Below are positions 30,801-45,380 of a stretch of DNA of 64,000 nt, one piece after another. This DNA comes from Atherix ibis (lineage: Eukaryota > Arthropoda > Insecta > Diptera > Athericidae): positions 58,752,951-58,816,950 of the forward strand of contig OY282608.1 of the NCBI GenBank assembly GCA_958298945.1. Direction: 5' to 3'. The notes beneath the pieces were generated by a model, which was not told the DNA's origin, did no database searches, and saw only the letters and a program-made list of their open reading frames with translations. The position numbers and the translations under genes are program-made. Position 1 is the first letter of the stretch. Each line of letters begins with the position of its first letter.

Positions 30801-31409
30801 AACAAATAAACCAACAAACCATTAAACCAACAAACCAACAAACCAACAAACCAATAAGCCAACAAGCCAAAAAACCAACAAACCAACAAACCAACAAACC
30901 AACAAACCAACAAACGAACAAACCAACAAACGAACAAACCAACAAACCAACAAACCAACAAGCCAACAAACCAACAAACCAACAAGCCAACAAGCCAACA
31001 AACCAAAAAACCAACAAACCAACAAACTAACAAACCAACAAACCAACAAACCAAAAAACCAACAAGCCAACAAACCAACAAGCCAACAGTCCAACAAACC
31101 AACAAGCTAACAAACGAACAAACCAACAAACAAACAAACAAACAAACTAACAAACCAACAAACCAACAAACCAACAAACCAACAAACCAACAAACCAACA
31201 AACCAACAAACCAACAAACCAACAAACCAACAAACCAACAAGCCGACATACCAACAAACCAACAAGCCAAAAAACGAACAAACCAACAAACGAACAAACC
31301 AACAAACGAACAAACCAACAAACCAACAAACCAACAAGCCAACAAACCAAAAAACCAACAAACCAACAAACTAACAAACCAACAAACCAACAAACCAAAA
31401 AACCAACAA
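27841..31409. repeat. 3,569-bp higher-order repeat, copy B
   Basis: Directly adjoins copy A and repeats it almost base for base where I compared landmarks: CGATCAAACC 27898, GCCACCAAGTCA 28065 and 29802, CAGTCC 28838, 30399, 30663 and 31087, CCACAACTAACC about 29290, and GCCGACATACC 31242. Copy B has one extra perfect unit between about 28,300 and 28,397. It has one fewer between about 30,480 and 30,820, which restores the 3569 offset. Compensating one-unit changes also occur near 29,900-29,990. The match ends near 31,409, where AACAAACC in copy A faces AACAAGCC. Confidence 0.9.
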
Positions 31410-32830
31410 GCCAACAAACCAACAAGCCAACAGTCCAACAAACCAACAAGCTAACAAACGAACAAACCAACAAACAAACAAACAAACAAACTAACAAACC
31501 AACAAACCAACAAACCAACAAACCTACAAGCCAAAAAACGAACAAACCTACAAACCAACAAACCAACAAACAAATAAACCAACAAACCATTAAACCAACA
31601 AACCAACAAACCAACAAACCAATAAGCCAACAAGCCAAAAAACCAACAAACCAACAAACCAACAAACCAACAAACCAACAAACGAACAAACCAACAAACG
31701 AACAAACCAACAAACCAACAAACCAACAAGCCAACAAACCAACAAACCAACAAGCCAACAAGCCAACAAACCAAAAAACCAACAAACCAACAAACTAACA
31801 AACCAACAAACCAACAAACCAAAAAACCAACAAGCCAACAAACCAACAAGCCAACAGTCCAACAAACCAACAAGCTAACAAACGAACAAACCAACAAACA
31901 AACAAACAAACAAACTAACAAACCAACAAACCAACAAACCAACAAACCAACAAACCAACAAACCAACAAACCAACAAACCAACAAACCAACAAGCCGACA
32001 TACCAACAAACCAACAAGCCAAAAAACGAACAAACCAACAAGCCAACAAGCCAACAAGCCAACAAACCAACAAACCAACAAGCCAACAAACGAACAAACC
32101 AACAAACAAACAAACCAACAAACCAACAAACCAACAAACCAACAAACTAACAAACCAACAAGTCAACAAACCAACAAACCAACAAACCAACAAACCAACA
32201 AACGAACAAAAAAACAAACCAACAAACCAACAAGCCGACAAACCAACAACCCAACAAGCCAGCAAGCCAACAAAGCAACAAAGCAACAAACCAACAAACC
32301 AACAAACCACAACTAACCAACAAACCAACAAGCCAACAAACCAACAAACCAACAAACCAACAAACCAACAAGTCAACAAACCAAAAAACCAACAAACCAA
32401 CAAGCCAGCAAACCAACAAAACAACAAACCAAGTAACCAACAAACCAACAAACCAACAAACCAACAATCGAAAAAACCAACAAACCAACAAACCAACAAG
32501 CCAACAAGCCAACAAACCAACAAGCCAACAAGCCAACAAACGAACAAATGAACAAACCAACAAACCAACAAACCAACAAGCCAGCAAACCAACAAGCCAA
32601 AAAACCAACAAACCAACAAACCAACAAACCAACAAACCAACAAACCAACAAACCAACAAACCAACAAACCAACAAACGAACAAACCAACAAACCAACAAA
32701 CCAACAAGCCAACAAACCAACAAGCCAACAAGCCAACAAACCAAAAAACCAACAAACCAACAAACTAACAAACCAACAAACCAACAAACCAACAAACCAA
32801 CAAACCAACAAGCCAACAAACCAACAAGCC
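31410..32830. repeat. Array segment with CAGTCC and CCACAACTAACC modules
   Basis: CAGTCC occurs at 31431 and 31855, continuing the 31087 site at spacings of 344 and 424 bp. GCCGACATACC is near 31,995 and CCACAACTAACC near 32,308. AAAACAAC followed by CCAAGTAACC is near 32,420. The same order of landmarks, ending in CAGTTC, is found near 35,040-35,943. The segment is therefore a relative of the copies on both sides rather than new sequence. Confidence 0.75.
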
Positions 32831-35800
32831 AACAGTTCAACAAACCAACAAGCTAACAAACGACCAAACCAACAAACAAACAAACAAACAAACTAACAAA
32901 CCAACAAACCAACAAACCAACAAACCAACAAGCCGACAAACCAACAAACCAACAAGCCAACAAGCCAAAAAACGAACAAACCAACAAGCCAACAAGCCAA
33001 CAAGCCAACAAGCCAACAAACGAACAAGCCAACAAACAAACAAACCAACAAACCAACAAACCAACAAACCAACAAACCAACAAACTAACAAACCAACAAG
33101 CCAACAAACCAACAAACCAACAAACCAACAAACCAACAAACGAACAAAAAAACAAACCAACAAACCAACAAGCCAACAAACCAACAACCCAACAAGCCAA
33201 CAAAACAACAAAGCAACAAACCAACAAACCAACAAACCACAACAAACCAACAAACCAACAAGCCAACAAACCAACAAACCAACAAACCAACAAACCAACA
33301 AGTCAACAAACCAAAAAACCAACAAACCAACAAACCAACAAGCCAGCAAACCAACAAAACAACAAACCAAGTAACCAACAAACCAAAAAACTAACAAACC
33401 AACAATCCAAAAAACCAACAAACTAACAAGCCAACAAACCAACAAACCTACAAGCCAAAAAACCAACAATCCAAAAAACCAACAAACTAACAAGCCAACA
33501 AACCAACAAACCAACAAACCAACTAGCCAACAAACCAAAAAACCAACAAGCCAACAAACGAACAAACTAACAAACAAACAAACCAACAAACGAACAAACC
33601 AACAACCCAACAAACCAACAAACCAACAAACCAACAACCGAACAAATCAACAAGCCAACAAACCAACAAACCAACAAGCCAACAAGCCAACAAGCCAACA
33701 AACGAACAAACCAACAAACAAACGAACCAACAAACCAACAATCCAAAAAACCTTCAAACCAGCAAACCAACAAACCAACAAAACAACAAACCAACAAACC
33801 AACAAACCAACAAACCAACAAACCAACAAACCAACAAACCAACAAACCAACAAACCAACAAACCAACAAGCCAACAAACCAACAAACCAACAAACAAATA
33901 AACCAACAAACCAACAAACCAACAAACCAATAAGCCAACAAGCCAAAAAACCAACAAACCAACAAACCAACAAACCAACAAACCAACAAACGAACAAACC
34001 AACAAACGAACAAACCAACAAACCAACAAACCAACAAGCCAACAAACCAACAAACCAACAAGCCAACAAGCCAACAAACCAAAAAACCAACAAACCAACA
34101 AACTAACAAACCAACAAACCAACAAACCAACAAACCAAAAAACCAACAAGCCAACAAACCAACAAGCCAACAGTCCAACAAACCAACAAGCTAACAAACG
34201 AACAAACCAACAAACAAACAAACAAACAAACTAACAAACCAACAAACCAACAAACCAACAAACCAACAAACCAACAAACCAACAAACCAACAAACCAACA
34301 AGCCGACATACCAACAAACCAACAAGCCAACAAACCAAAAAACGAACAAACCAACAAGCCAACAAGCCAACAAGCCAACAAACCAACAAACCAACAAACC
34401 AACAAGCCAACAAACGAACAAACCAACAAACAAACAAACCAACAAACCAACAAACCAACAAACCAACAAACTAACAAACCAACAAGTCAACAAACCAACA
34501 AACCAACAAACCAACAAACCAACAAACCAACAAACGAACAAAAAAACAAACCAACAAACCAACAAGCCGACAAACCAACAACCCAACAAGCCAGCAAGCC
34601 AACAAAGCAACAAAGCAACAAACCAACAAACCAACAAACTACAACAAACCAACAAACCAACAAGCCAACAAACCAACAAACCAACAAACCAACAAACCAA
34701 CAAGTCAACAAACCAAAAAACCAACAAACCAACAAGCCAGCAAACCAACAAAACAACAAACCAAGTAACCAACAAACCAACAAACCAACAAACCAACAAT
34801 CGAAAAAACCAACAAACCAACAAACCAACAAGCCAACAAGCCAGCAAACCAACAAGCCAACAAGCCAACAAACGAACAAATGAACAAACCAACAAACCAA
34901 CAAACCAACAAACGAACAAACCAACAAACCAACAAACCAACAAACCAACAAACGAACAAACCAACAAACCAACAAACCAACAAGCCAACAAACCAACAAG
35001 CCAACAAGCCAACAAACCAAAAAACCAACAAACCAACAAACTAACAAACCAACAAACCAACAAACCAACAAACCAACAAACCAACAAACCAACAAACCAA
35101 CAAACCAACAAACCAACAAGCCGACATACCAACAAACCAACAAGCCAAAAAACGAACAAACCAACAAGCCAACAAGCCAACAAGCCAACAAACCAACAAA
35201 CCAACAAGCCAACAAACGAACAAACCAACAAACAAACAAACCAACAAACCAACAAACCAACAAACCAACAAACTAACAAACCAACAAGTCAACAAACCAA
35301 CAAACCAACAAACCAACAAACCAACAAACGAACAAAAAAACAAACCAACAAACCAACAAGCCGACAAACCAACAACCCAACAAGCCAGCAACCCAACAAA
35401 GCAACAAAGCAACAAACCAACAAACCAACAAACCACAACTAACCAACAAACCAACAAGCCAACAAACCAACAAACCAACAAACCAACAAACCAACAAGTC
35501 AACAAACCAAAAAACCAACAAACCAACAAGCCAGCAAACCAACAAAACAACAAACCAAGTAACCAACAAACCAACAAACCAACAATCGAAAAAACCAACA
35601 AACCAACAAACCAACAAGCCAACAAGCCAACAAACCAACAAGCCAACAAGCCAACAAACGAACAAATGAACAAACCAACAAACCAACAAACCAACAAGCC
35701 AGCAAACCAACAAGCCAAAAAACCAACAAACCAACAAACCAACAAACCAACAAACCAACAAACCAACAAACCAACAAACCAACAAACGAACAAACCAACA

Positions 35801-35940
35801 AACCAACAAACCAACAAGCCAACAAACCAACAAGCCAACAAGCCAACAAACCAAAAAACCAACAAACCAACAAACTAACAAACCAACAAACCAACAAACC
35901 AACAAACCAACAAACCAACAAGCCAACAAACCAACAAGCC
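32831..35940. repeat. About 3,110-bp higher-order repeat, first copy
   Basis: Starts at the variant CAGTTC (32833), which replaces CAGTCC and is shared by only three places in the window. Landmarks recur 3110 bp later: CCACAACAAACC about 33,238, ACCTTCAAACC about 33,750, and AAATAAACC units near 33,895. The offset becomes 3114 after a 4-bp difference in the AAAC run near 34,210 and a one-unit difference after it. The first copy has AACAATCC before the CCTTC landmark where the second has AACAAACC. Confidence 0.82.
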
Positions 35941-38220
35941 AACAGTTCAACAAACCAACAAGCTAACAAACGACCAAACCAACAAACAAACAAACAAACA
36001 AACTAACAAACCAACAAACCAACAAACCAACAAACCAACAAGCCGACAAACCAACAAACCAACAAGCCAACAAGCCAAAAAACGAACAAACCAACAAGCC
36101 AACAAGCCAACAAGCCAACAAGCCAACAAACCAACAAGCCAACAAACAAACAAACCAACAAACCAACAAACCAACAAACCAACAAACCAACAAACTAACA
36201 AACCAACAAGCCAACAAACCAACAAACCAACAAACCAACAAACCAACAAACGAACAAAAAAACAAACCAACAAACCAACAAGCCAACAAACCAACAACCC
36301 AACAAGCCAACAAAACAACAAAGCAACAAACCAACAAACCAACAAACCACAACAAACCAACAAACCAACAAGCCAACAAACCAACAAACCAACAAACCAA
36401 CAAACCAACAAGTCAACAAACCAAAAAACCAACAAACCAACAAACCAACAAGCCAGCAAACCAACAAAACAACAAACCAAGTAACCAACAAACCAACAAA
36501 CCAACAAACCAACAATCCAAAAAACCAACAAACTAACAAGCCAACAAACCAACAAACCTACAAGCCAAAAAACCAACAATCCAAAAAACCAACAAACTAA
36601 CAAGCCAACAAACCAACAAACCAACAAACCAACTAGCCAACAAACCAAAAAACCAACAAGCCAACAAACGAACAAACTAACAAACAAACAAACCAACAAA
36701 CGAACAAACCAACAACCCAACAAACCAACAAACCAACAAACCAACAACCGAACAAATCAACAAGCCAACAAACCAACAAACCAACAAGCCAACAAGCCAA
36801 CAAGCCAACAAACGAACAAACCAACAAACAAACGAACCAACAAACCAACAAACCAAAAAACCTTCAAACCAACAAACCAACAAACCAACAAAACAACAAA
36901 CCAACAAACCAACAAACCAACAAACCAACAAACCAACAAACCAACAAACCAACAAGCCAAAAAACCAACAAACCAACAAGCTAACAAACCAACAAACCAA
37001 CAAACAAATAAACCAACAAACCAACAAACCAACAAACCAATAAGCCAACAAGCCAAAAAACCAACAAACCAACAAACCAACAAACCAACAAACCAACAAA
37101 CGAACAAACCAACAAACGAACAAACCAACAAACCAACAAACCAACAAGCCAACAAACCAACAAACCAACAAGCCAACAAGCCAACAAACCAAAAAACCAA
37201 CAAACCAACAAACTAACAAACCAACAAACCAACAAACCAACAAACCAAAAAACCAACAAGCCAACAAACCAACAAGCCAACAGTCCAACAAACCAACAAG
37301 CTAACAAACGAACAAACCAACAAACAAACAAACAAACTAACAAACCAACAAACCAACAAACCAACAAACCAACAAACCAACAAACCAACAAACCAACAAA
37401 CCAACAAACCAACAAGCCGACATACCAACAAACCAACAAGCCAACAAGCCAAAAAACGAACAAACCAACAAGCCAACAAGCCAACAAGCCAACAAACCAA
37501 CAAACCAACAAGCCAACAAACGAACAAACCAACAAACAAACAAACCAACAAACCAACAAACCAACAAACCAACAAACTAACAAACCAACAAGTCAACAAA
37601 CCAACAAACCAACAAACCAACAAACCAACAAACGAACAAAAAAACAAACCAACAAACCAACAAGCCGACAAACCAACAACCCAACAAGCCAGCAAGCCAA
37701 CAAAGCAACAAAGCAACAAACCAACAAACCAACAAACCACAACAAACCAACAAACCAACAAGCCAACAAACCAACAAACCAACAAACCAACAAACCAACA
37801 AGTCAACAAACCAAAAAACCAACAAACCAACAAGCCAGCAAACCAACAAAACAACAAACCAAGTAACCAACAAACCAACAAACCAACAAACCAACAATCG
37901 AAAAAACCAACAAACCAACAAACCAACAAGCCAACAAGCCAACAAACCAACAAGCCAACAAGCCAACAAACGAACAAATGAACAAATGAACAAACCAACA
38001 AACCAACAAACCAACAAACCAACAAACCAACAAACCAACAAACCAACAAACCAACAAACCAACAAACGAACAAACCAACAAACCAACAAACCAACAAGCC
38101 AACAAACCAACAAGCCAACAAGCCAACAAACCAAAAAACCAACAAACCAACAAACTAACAAACCAACAAACCAACAAACCAACAAACCAACAAACCAACA
38201 AGCCAACAAACCAACAAGCC
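35941..38220. repeat. About 2,280-bp higher-order repeat, second copy
   Basis: CAGTTC at 35943 and ACCTTCAAACC at about 36,860 match the first copy at 32833 and about 33,750. They match the third copy at 38223 and about 39,147. This copy is shorter than the first because it lacks about 0.8 kb before the next CAGTTC. CAGTCC is at 37281 and GCCGACATACC at about 37,416. Confidence 0.82.
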
Positions 38221-39800
38221 AACAGTTCAACAAACCAACAAGCTAACAAACGACCAAACCAACAAACAAACAAACAAACTAACTAACAAACCAACAAACC
38301 AACAAACCAACAAACCAACAAACCAACAAGCCGACAAACCAACAAACCAACAAGCCAACAAGCCAAAAAACGAACAAACCAACAAGCCAACAAGCCAACA
38401 AGCCAACAAGCCAACAAACCAACAAGCCAACAAACAAACAAACCAACAAACCAACAAACCAACAAACCAACAAACCAACAAACTAACAAACCAACAAGCC
38501 AACAAACCAACAAACGAACAAACCAACAAACCAACAAACTAACAAAAAAACAAACCAACAAACCAACAAGCCAACAAACCAACAACCCAACAAGCCAACA
38601 AAACAACAAAGCAACAAACCAACAAACCAACAAACCACAACAAACCAACAAACCAACAAGCCAACAAACCAACAAACCAACAAACCAACAAACCAACAAG
38701 TCAACAAACCAAAAAACCAACAAACCAACAAACCAACAAGCCAGCAAACCAACAAAACAACAAACCAAGTAACCAACAAACCAACAAACCAACAAACCAA
38801 CAATCCAAAAAACCAACAAACTAACAAGCCAACAAACCAACAAACCTACAAGCCAAAAAACCAACAATCCAAAAAACCAACAAACTAACAAGCCAACAAA
38901 CCAACAAACCAACAAACCAACTAGCCAACAAACCAAAAAACCAACAAGCCAACAAACGAACAAACTAACAAACAAACAAACCAACAAACGAACAAACCAA
39001 CAAGCCAACAAACCAACAAACCAACAAACCAACAACCGAACAAATCAAAAAGCCAACACACAACAAACCAACAAGCCAACAAGCCAACAAGCCAACAAAC
39101 GAACAAACCAACAAACAAACGAACCAACAAACCAACAAACCAAAAAACCTTCAAACCAACAAACCAACAAACCAACAAAACAACAAACCAACAAACCAAC
39201 AAACCAACAAACCAACAAACCAACAAACCAACAAACCAACAAACCAACAAACCAACAAACCAACCAGCCAACAAACCAACAAACCAACAAACAAATAAAC
39301 CAACAAACCAACAAACCAACAAAACAATAAGCCAACAAGCCAAAAAACCAACAAACCAACAAACCAACAAACCAACAAACCAACAAACGAACAAACCAAC
39401 AAACGAACAAACCAACAAACCAACAAACCAACAAGCCAATAAACCAACAAACCAAAAAACCAACAAGCCAACAAACCAACAAGCCAACAGTCCAACAAAC
39501 CAACAAGCTAAAAAACGAACAAACCAACAAACAAACAAACAAACAAACTAACAAACCAACAAACCAACAAACCAACAAACCAACAAACCAACAAACCAAC
39601 AAACCAACAAACCAACAAGCCGACATACCAACAAACCAACAAGCCAACAAGCCAAAAAACGAACAAACCAACAAGCCAACAAGCCAACAAGCCAACAAAC
39701 CAACAAACCAACAAGCCAACAAACGAACAAACCAACAAACAAACAAACCAACAAACCAACAAACCAACAAACCAACAAACTAACAAACCAACAAGTCAAC
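38221..39800. repeat. Higher-order repeat, third copy (CAGTTC to CGACATACC part)
   Basis: Begins with CAGTTC at 38223 and carries CCACAACAAACC near 38,635, ACCTTCAAACC near 39,147, CAGTCC at 39488 and a CGACATACC landmark near 39,622. It differs from the second copy by a shortened AAAC run followed by CTAACTAAC near 38,276, and by an AACACACAAC change near 39,056 that shifts the register. Confidence 0.78.
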
Positions 39801-42535
39801 AAATCAACAAACCAACAAACCAACAAACCAACAAACGAACAAAAAAACAAACCAACAAACCAACAAGCCGACAAACCAACAACCCAACAAGCCAGCAAGC
39901 CAACAAAGCAACAAAGCAACAAACCAACAAACCAACAAACCACAACAAACCAACAAACCAACAAGCCAACAAACCAACAAACCAACAAACCAACAAACCA
40001 ACAAGTCAACAAACCAAAAAACCAACAAACCAACAAACCAGCAAACCAACAAAACAACAAACCAAGTAACCAACAAAGCAACAAACCAACAAACCAACAA
40101 TCGAAAAAACCAACAAACCAACAAACCAACAAGCCAACAAGCCAACAAACCAACAAGCCAACAAGCCAACAAACGAACAAATGAACAAACCAACAAACCA
40201 ACAAACCAACAAACGAACAAACCAACAAACCAACAAACCAATAAGCCAATAAGCCAAAAAAACAACAAACCAACAAACCAACAAACCAACAAACCAACAA
40301 ACCAACAAACCAACAAACGAACAAACCAACAAACCAACAAACCAACAAGCCAACAAACCAACAAGCCAACAGTCCAACAAACCAACAAGCTAACAAACGA
40401 CCAAACCAACAAACAAACAAACAAACAAACTAACAAACCAACAAACCAACAAACCAACAAACCAACAAGCCGACAAACCAACAAACCAACAAGCCAACAA
40501 GCCAAAAAACGAACAAACCAACAAGCCAACAAGCCAACAAGCCAACAAACCAACAAGCCAACAAACAAACAAACCAACAAACCAACAAACCAACAAACCA
40601 ACAAACCAACAAACCAACAAACTAACAAACCAACAAGCCAACAAACCAACAAACCAACAAACCAACAAACCAACAAACCAACAAACGAACAAAAAAACAA
40701 ACCAACAAACCAACAAGCCAACAAACCAACAACCCAACAAGCCAACAAGCCATTAAAGCAACAAACCAACAAACCAACAAACCACAACAAACCAACAAAC
40801 CAACAAGCCAACAAACCAACAAACCAACAAACCAACAAACCAACAAGTCAACAAACCAAAAAACCAACAAACCAACAAACCAACAAGCCAGCAAACCAAC
40901 AAAACAACAAACCAAGTAACCAACAAACCAACAAACCAACAAACCAACAATCCAAAAAACCAACAAACTAACAAACCAACAAACCATCAAACCTACAAGC
41001 CAAAAAACCAACAATCCAAAAAACCAACAAACTAACAAGCCAACAAACCAACAAACCAACAAACCAACAAACCAACAAACCAACAAACCAACAAACCAAC
41101 AAACCAACAAACCAACAAACCAACAAACCAACAAACAAACAAACCAACAAACCAACAAACCAACAAGCCAACAAACCAACAAACCAACAAGCCAACAAAC
41201 CAAAAAACCAACAAACCAACAAACTAACAAACCAACAAACCAACAAACCAACAAACCAACAAACCAACAAGCCAACAAACCAACAAGCCAACAATCCAAC
41301 AAACCAACAAGCTAACAAACGAACAAACCAACAAACAAACAAACAAACAAACTAACAAACCAACAAACCAACAAACCAACAAACCAACAAACCAACAAGC
41401 CGACAAACCAACTAACTAACAAGCCAACAAGCCAAAAAACGAACAAACCAATAAGCCAACAAGCCAACAAGCCAACAAACCAACAAGCCAACAAACGAAC
41501 AAACCAACAAACAAACAAACCAACAAACCAACAAACCAACAAACCAACAAACCAACAAACTAACTAACCAACAAGTCAACAAACCAACAAACCAACAAAC
41601 CAACAAACCAACAAACCAACAAACGAACAAAAAAATAAACCAACAAACCAACAAGCCAACAAACCAATAACCCAACAAGCCAACAAGCCAACAAACGAAC
41701 AAACCAACAAACAAACAAACCAACAAACCAACAAACCAACAAACCAACAAACCAACAAACTAACAAACCAACAAGTCAACAAACCAACAAACCAACAAAC
41801 CAACAAACCAACAAACCAACAAACGAACAAAAAAATAAACCAACAAACCAACAAGCCAACAAACCAACAACCCAACAAGCCAACAAGCCAACAAAGCAAC
41901 AAACCAACAAACCAACAAACCACAACAAACCAACAAACCAACAAGCCAACAAACCAACAAACCAACAAACCAACAAACCAACAAGCCAACAAACCAAAAA
42001 ACCAACAAACTAACAAACCAACAAGCCAGCAAACCAACAAAACAACAAACCAAGTAACCAACAAACCAACAAACCAACAAACCAACAATCCAAAAAACCA
42101 ACAAACCAACAAACCAACAAGCCAACAAGCCAACAAACCAACAAGCCAACAAGCCAACAAACAAACAAATGAACAAACCAACAAGCCAACAAACCAACAA
42201 ACGAACAAACCAACAAACCAACAAACCAACAAACCAACAAACGAACAAGCTAACAAACCAACAAACCAACAAACCAACAAACCAACAAACCAACAAACCA
42301 ACCAACGAACAAACAAACAAACCAACAAACCAACAAACCAAGAAACCAACAAACCAATAAACCAACAAGCCAACAAGCTATCAAACAAACAAACCAACAA
42401 ACCAACAAACCAACAAACAAATAAACCAACAAACCAACAAGCCAACAAACCAACAAGCCAAAAAACCAGCAAACCACCAAGCCAACAAGCCAACAAACCA
42501 ACAAGCCAACAAACCAACAAGCGAACAAACCAAAA
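39800..42535. repeat. Array segment with four further CCACAAC modules
   Basis: CCACAACAAACC occurs near 39,940, 40,780 and 41,920. AAAACAAC followed by CCAAGTAACC occurs near 40,043, 40,899 and 42,029. CAGTCC is at 40370, and a decayed form, CAATCC, is near 41,290. Two adjacent modules beginning with AACGAACAAAAAAATAAACC lie near 41,625 and 41,825, about 200 bp apart. The CCATTAAAGC variant near 40,750 is unique to this copy. Confidence 0.75.
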
Positions 42536-43440
42536 AACCAACAAACCAACTAACCAACAAGCCAACAAACCAACAAATCAACAAACCAAGTAACCAACAA
42601 GCCAAGAAACCAACAAACCAACAAACCAACAAACCAACAAACCAACAAACCAACAAACCAACAAACCAACAAACCCACAAGCCAACAAACGAACAAACCA
42701 ACAAACCAACAAACCAACAAGTCAACAAACCAACAAGCCAACAAACCAACAAACCAACAAAATAAAAAAACACAAGCCAACAAGCTAACAAGCCAACAAA
42801 CCAACAAACCAACAAACCAACAAACCAACAAACCAACAAACCGACATACCAACAAATCAACAAACCAACAAACCAACAAACCAACAAGCCAACAAACCGA
42901 CAAACCAACAAGCCAACAAGCCATCAAGCCAACAAGCCAACAAGCCAACAAACCAACAAACCAACAAAATAAAAAAACACAAGCCAACAAGCTAACAAGC
43001 CAACAAACCAACAAACCAACAAACCAACTAACCAACAAGCCAACAAACCAACAAATCAACAAACCAAGTAACCAACAAGCCAAGAAACCAACAAACCAAC
43101 AAACCAACAAACCAACAAACCAACAAACCAACAAACCAACAAACCAACAAACCCACAAGCCAACAAACGAACAAACCAACAAACCAACAAACCAACAAGT
43201 CAACAAACCAACAAGCCAACAAACCAACAAACCAACAAAATAAAAAAACACAAGCCAACAAGCTAACAAGCCAACAAACCAACAAACCAACAAACCAACA
43301 AACCAACAAACCAACAAACCGACATACCAACAAATCAACAAACCAACAAACCAACAAACCAACTAGCCAACAAACCAACAAACCAACAAGCCAACAAGCC
43401 ATCAAGCCAACAAGCCAACAAGCCAACAAGCCAACAAACC
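42536..43440. repeat. 478-bp tandem duplication with AATAAAAAAACAC landmarks
   Basis: Copy A runs from about 42,536 and copy B from about 43,014. AACTAACC (T at 42551 and 43029), the rare AATAAAAAAACAC (T at 42763 and 43241), CGACATACC (G at 42843 and 43321) and GCCATCAAGCC (T at 42924 and 43402) all have offset 478. A third AATAAAAAAACAC (T at 42970) lies between the copies. The longest A run in this landmark is seven bases and makes it the most distinctive motif in the window. One base differs near 43,364 (CTAGCC instead of CAAGCC). Confidence 0.85.
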
Positions 43441-45380
43441 AACAAACCAACAAACCAACAAACCAACAAACCAACAAACCAACAAACCAACAAACCAACA
43501 AGCCAATAAGCCAAAAAACCAACAAACCAACAAACCAACAAACCAACAAACCAACAAACCAACAAACGAACAAACAAACAAACCAACAAACCAACAAACC
43601 AAGAAACCAACAAACCAATAAACCAACAAGGCAACAAGCTATCAAACAAATAAACCAACAAACCAACAAACCAACAAACAAATAAACCAACGAACCAACA
43701 AGCCAACAAACCAACAAGCCAAAAAACCAACAAACCACCAAGCCAACAAGCCAACAAACCAACAAGCCAACAAACCAACAAGCAAACAAACCAAAAAACC
43801 AACAAACCAACTAACCAACAAGCCAACAAACCAACAAACCAACAAACCAAGTAACCAACAAGCCAAGAAACCAACAAACCAACAAACCAACAAACCAACA
43901 AACCAACAAACCAACAAACCAACAAGCCAACAAACGAACAAACCAACAAACCAACAAACCAACAAACCAACAAGCAAACAAACCAACAAGCCAACAAACC
44001 AACAAACCAACAAAACAACAAACGACAAGCCAACAAGCCAACAAGCCAACAAACCAACAAACCAACAAACCAACAAACCAACAAACTAACAAACCGACAT
44101 ACCAACAAATCAACAAACCAACAAACCAACAAACCAACAAGCCAACAAACCAACAAACCAACAGACCAACAAACCAACAAACCAACAAACCAACTAGCCA
44201 ACAAACCAACAAACCAACAAGCCAACAAGCCATCAAACCAACAAGCCAACAAACCAACAAACCAACAAACCAACAAACCAACAAACCAACAAACCAACAA
44301 ACCAACAAACCAACAAACCAACAAGCCAATAAGCTAAAAAACCAACAAACCAACAAACCAACAAACCAACAAACGAACAAACCAAAAAACCAACAAGCCA
44401 ACAAACCAACAAACCAACAAACCAACAAGCCAACAAGCCAACAAACCAAAAAACCAACAAACCAACAAACTAACAAACAAACAAACCAACAAACCAACAA
44501 ACCAACAAACCAACAACCCAACAAACCAAGAAGCCAACAGTCCAACAAACCAACAAGCTAACAAACGAACAAACCAACAAACAAACAAACTAACAAACCA
44601 ACAAACCAACGAACCAACAAACCAACAAACCAACAAACCAACAAACCAACAAACGAACAAGCTAACAAACCAACAAACCAACAAACCAACAAACCAACAA
44701 ACCAACAAACCAACAAACCAACAAACGAACAAACAAACAAACCAACAAACCAACAAACCAAGAAACCAACAAACCAATAAACCAACAAGCCAACAAGCTA
44801 TCAAACAAATAAACCAACAAACCAACAAACCAACAAACAAATAAACCAACAAACCAACAAGCCAACAAACCAACAAGCCAAAAAACCAACAAACCACCAA
44901 GCCAACAAGCCAACAAATCAACAAGCCAACAAACCAACAAGCGAACAAACCAAAAAACCAACAAACCAACTAACCAACAAGCCAACAAACCAACAAACCA
45001 ACAAACCAAGTAACCAACAAGCCAAGAAACCAACAAACCAACAAACCAACAAACCAACAAACCAACAAACCAACAAACCAACAAACCAACAAGCCAACAA
45101 ACGAACAAACCAACAAACTAACAAACCAACAAACCAACAAGCCAACAAACCAACAAGCCAACAACCAACAAAACAACAAACCAACAAAACGACAAACCAC
45201 AAGCCAACAAGCCAACAAGCCAACAAACCAACAAACCAACAAACCAACAAACCAACAAACCAACAAACCAACAAACCGACATACCAACAAATCAACAAAC
45301 CAACAAACCAACAAACCAACAAGCCAACAAACCAACAAACCAACAAACCAACAAACCAACAAACCAACAAACCAACAAAC
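43440..45380. repeat. Array segment with CCACCAAGCC and CGACATACC landmarks
   Basis: Landmarks CGACATACC (about 44,096 and 45,277), CCACCAAGCC (about 43,736 and 44,895), GCTATCAAAC (about 43,638 and 44,797) and CCAAGTAACC (about 43,847 and 45,006) recur at about 1.16-1.18 kb spacing. A similar order returns at 56.6-57.2 kb and 62.4-63.0 kb. CAGTCC is at 44538. Shortened units (AACGACAAGCC near 44,022; AACCACAAGCC near 45,195) shift the register. Confidence 0.75.

Noticed and set aside
42760..43250. A-rich AATAAAAAAACAC as a polyadenylation signal or retroelement tail
   Set aside because: AATAAA is present on the + strand, but there is no upstream coding sequence, no target-site duplication and no element body. 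The motif is explained as a mutated unit spread by duplication.
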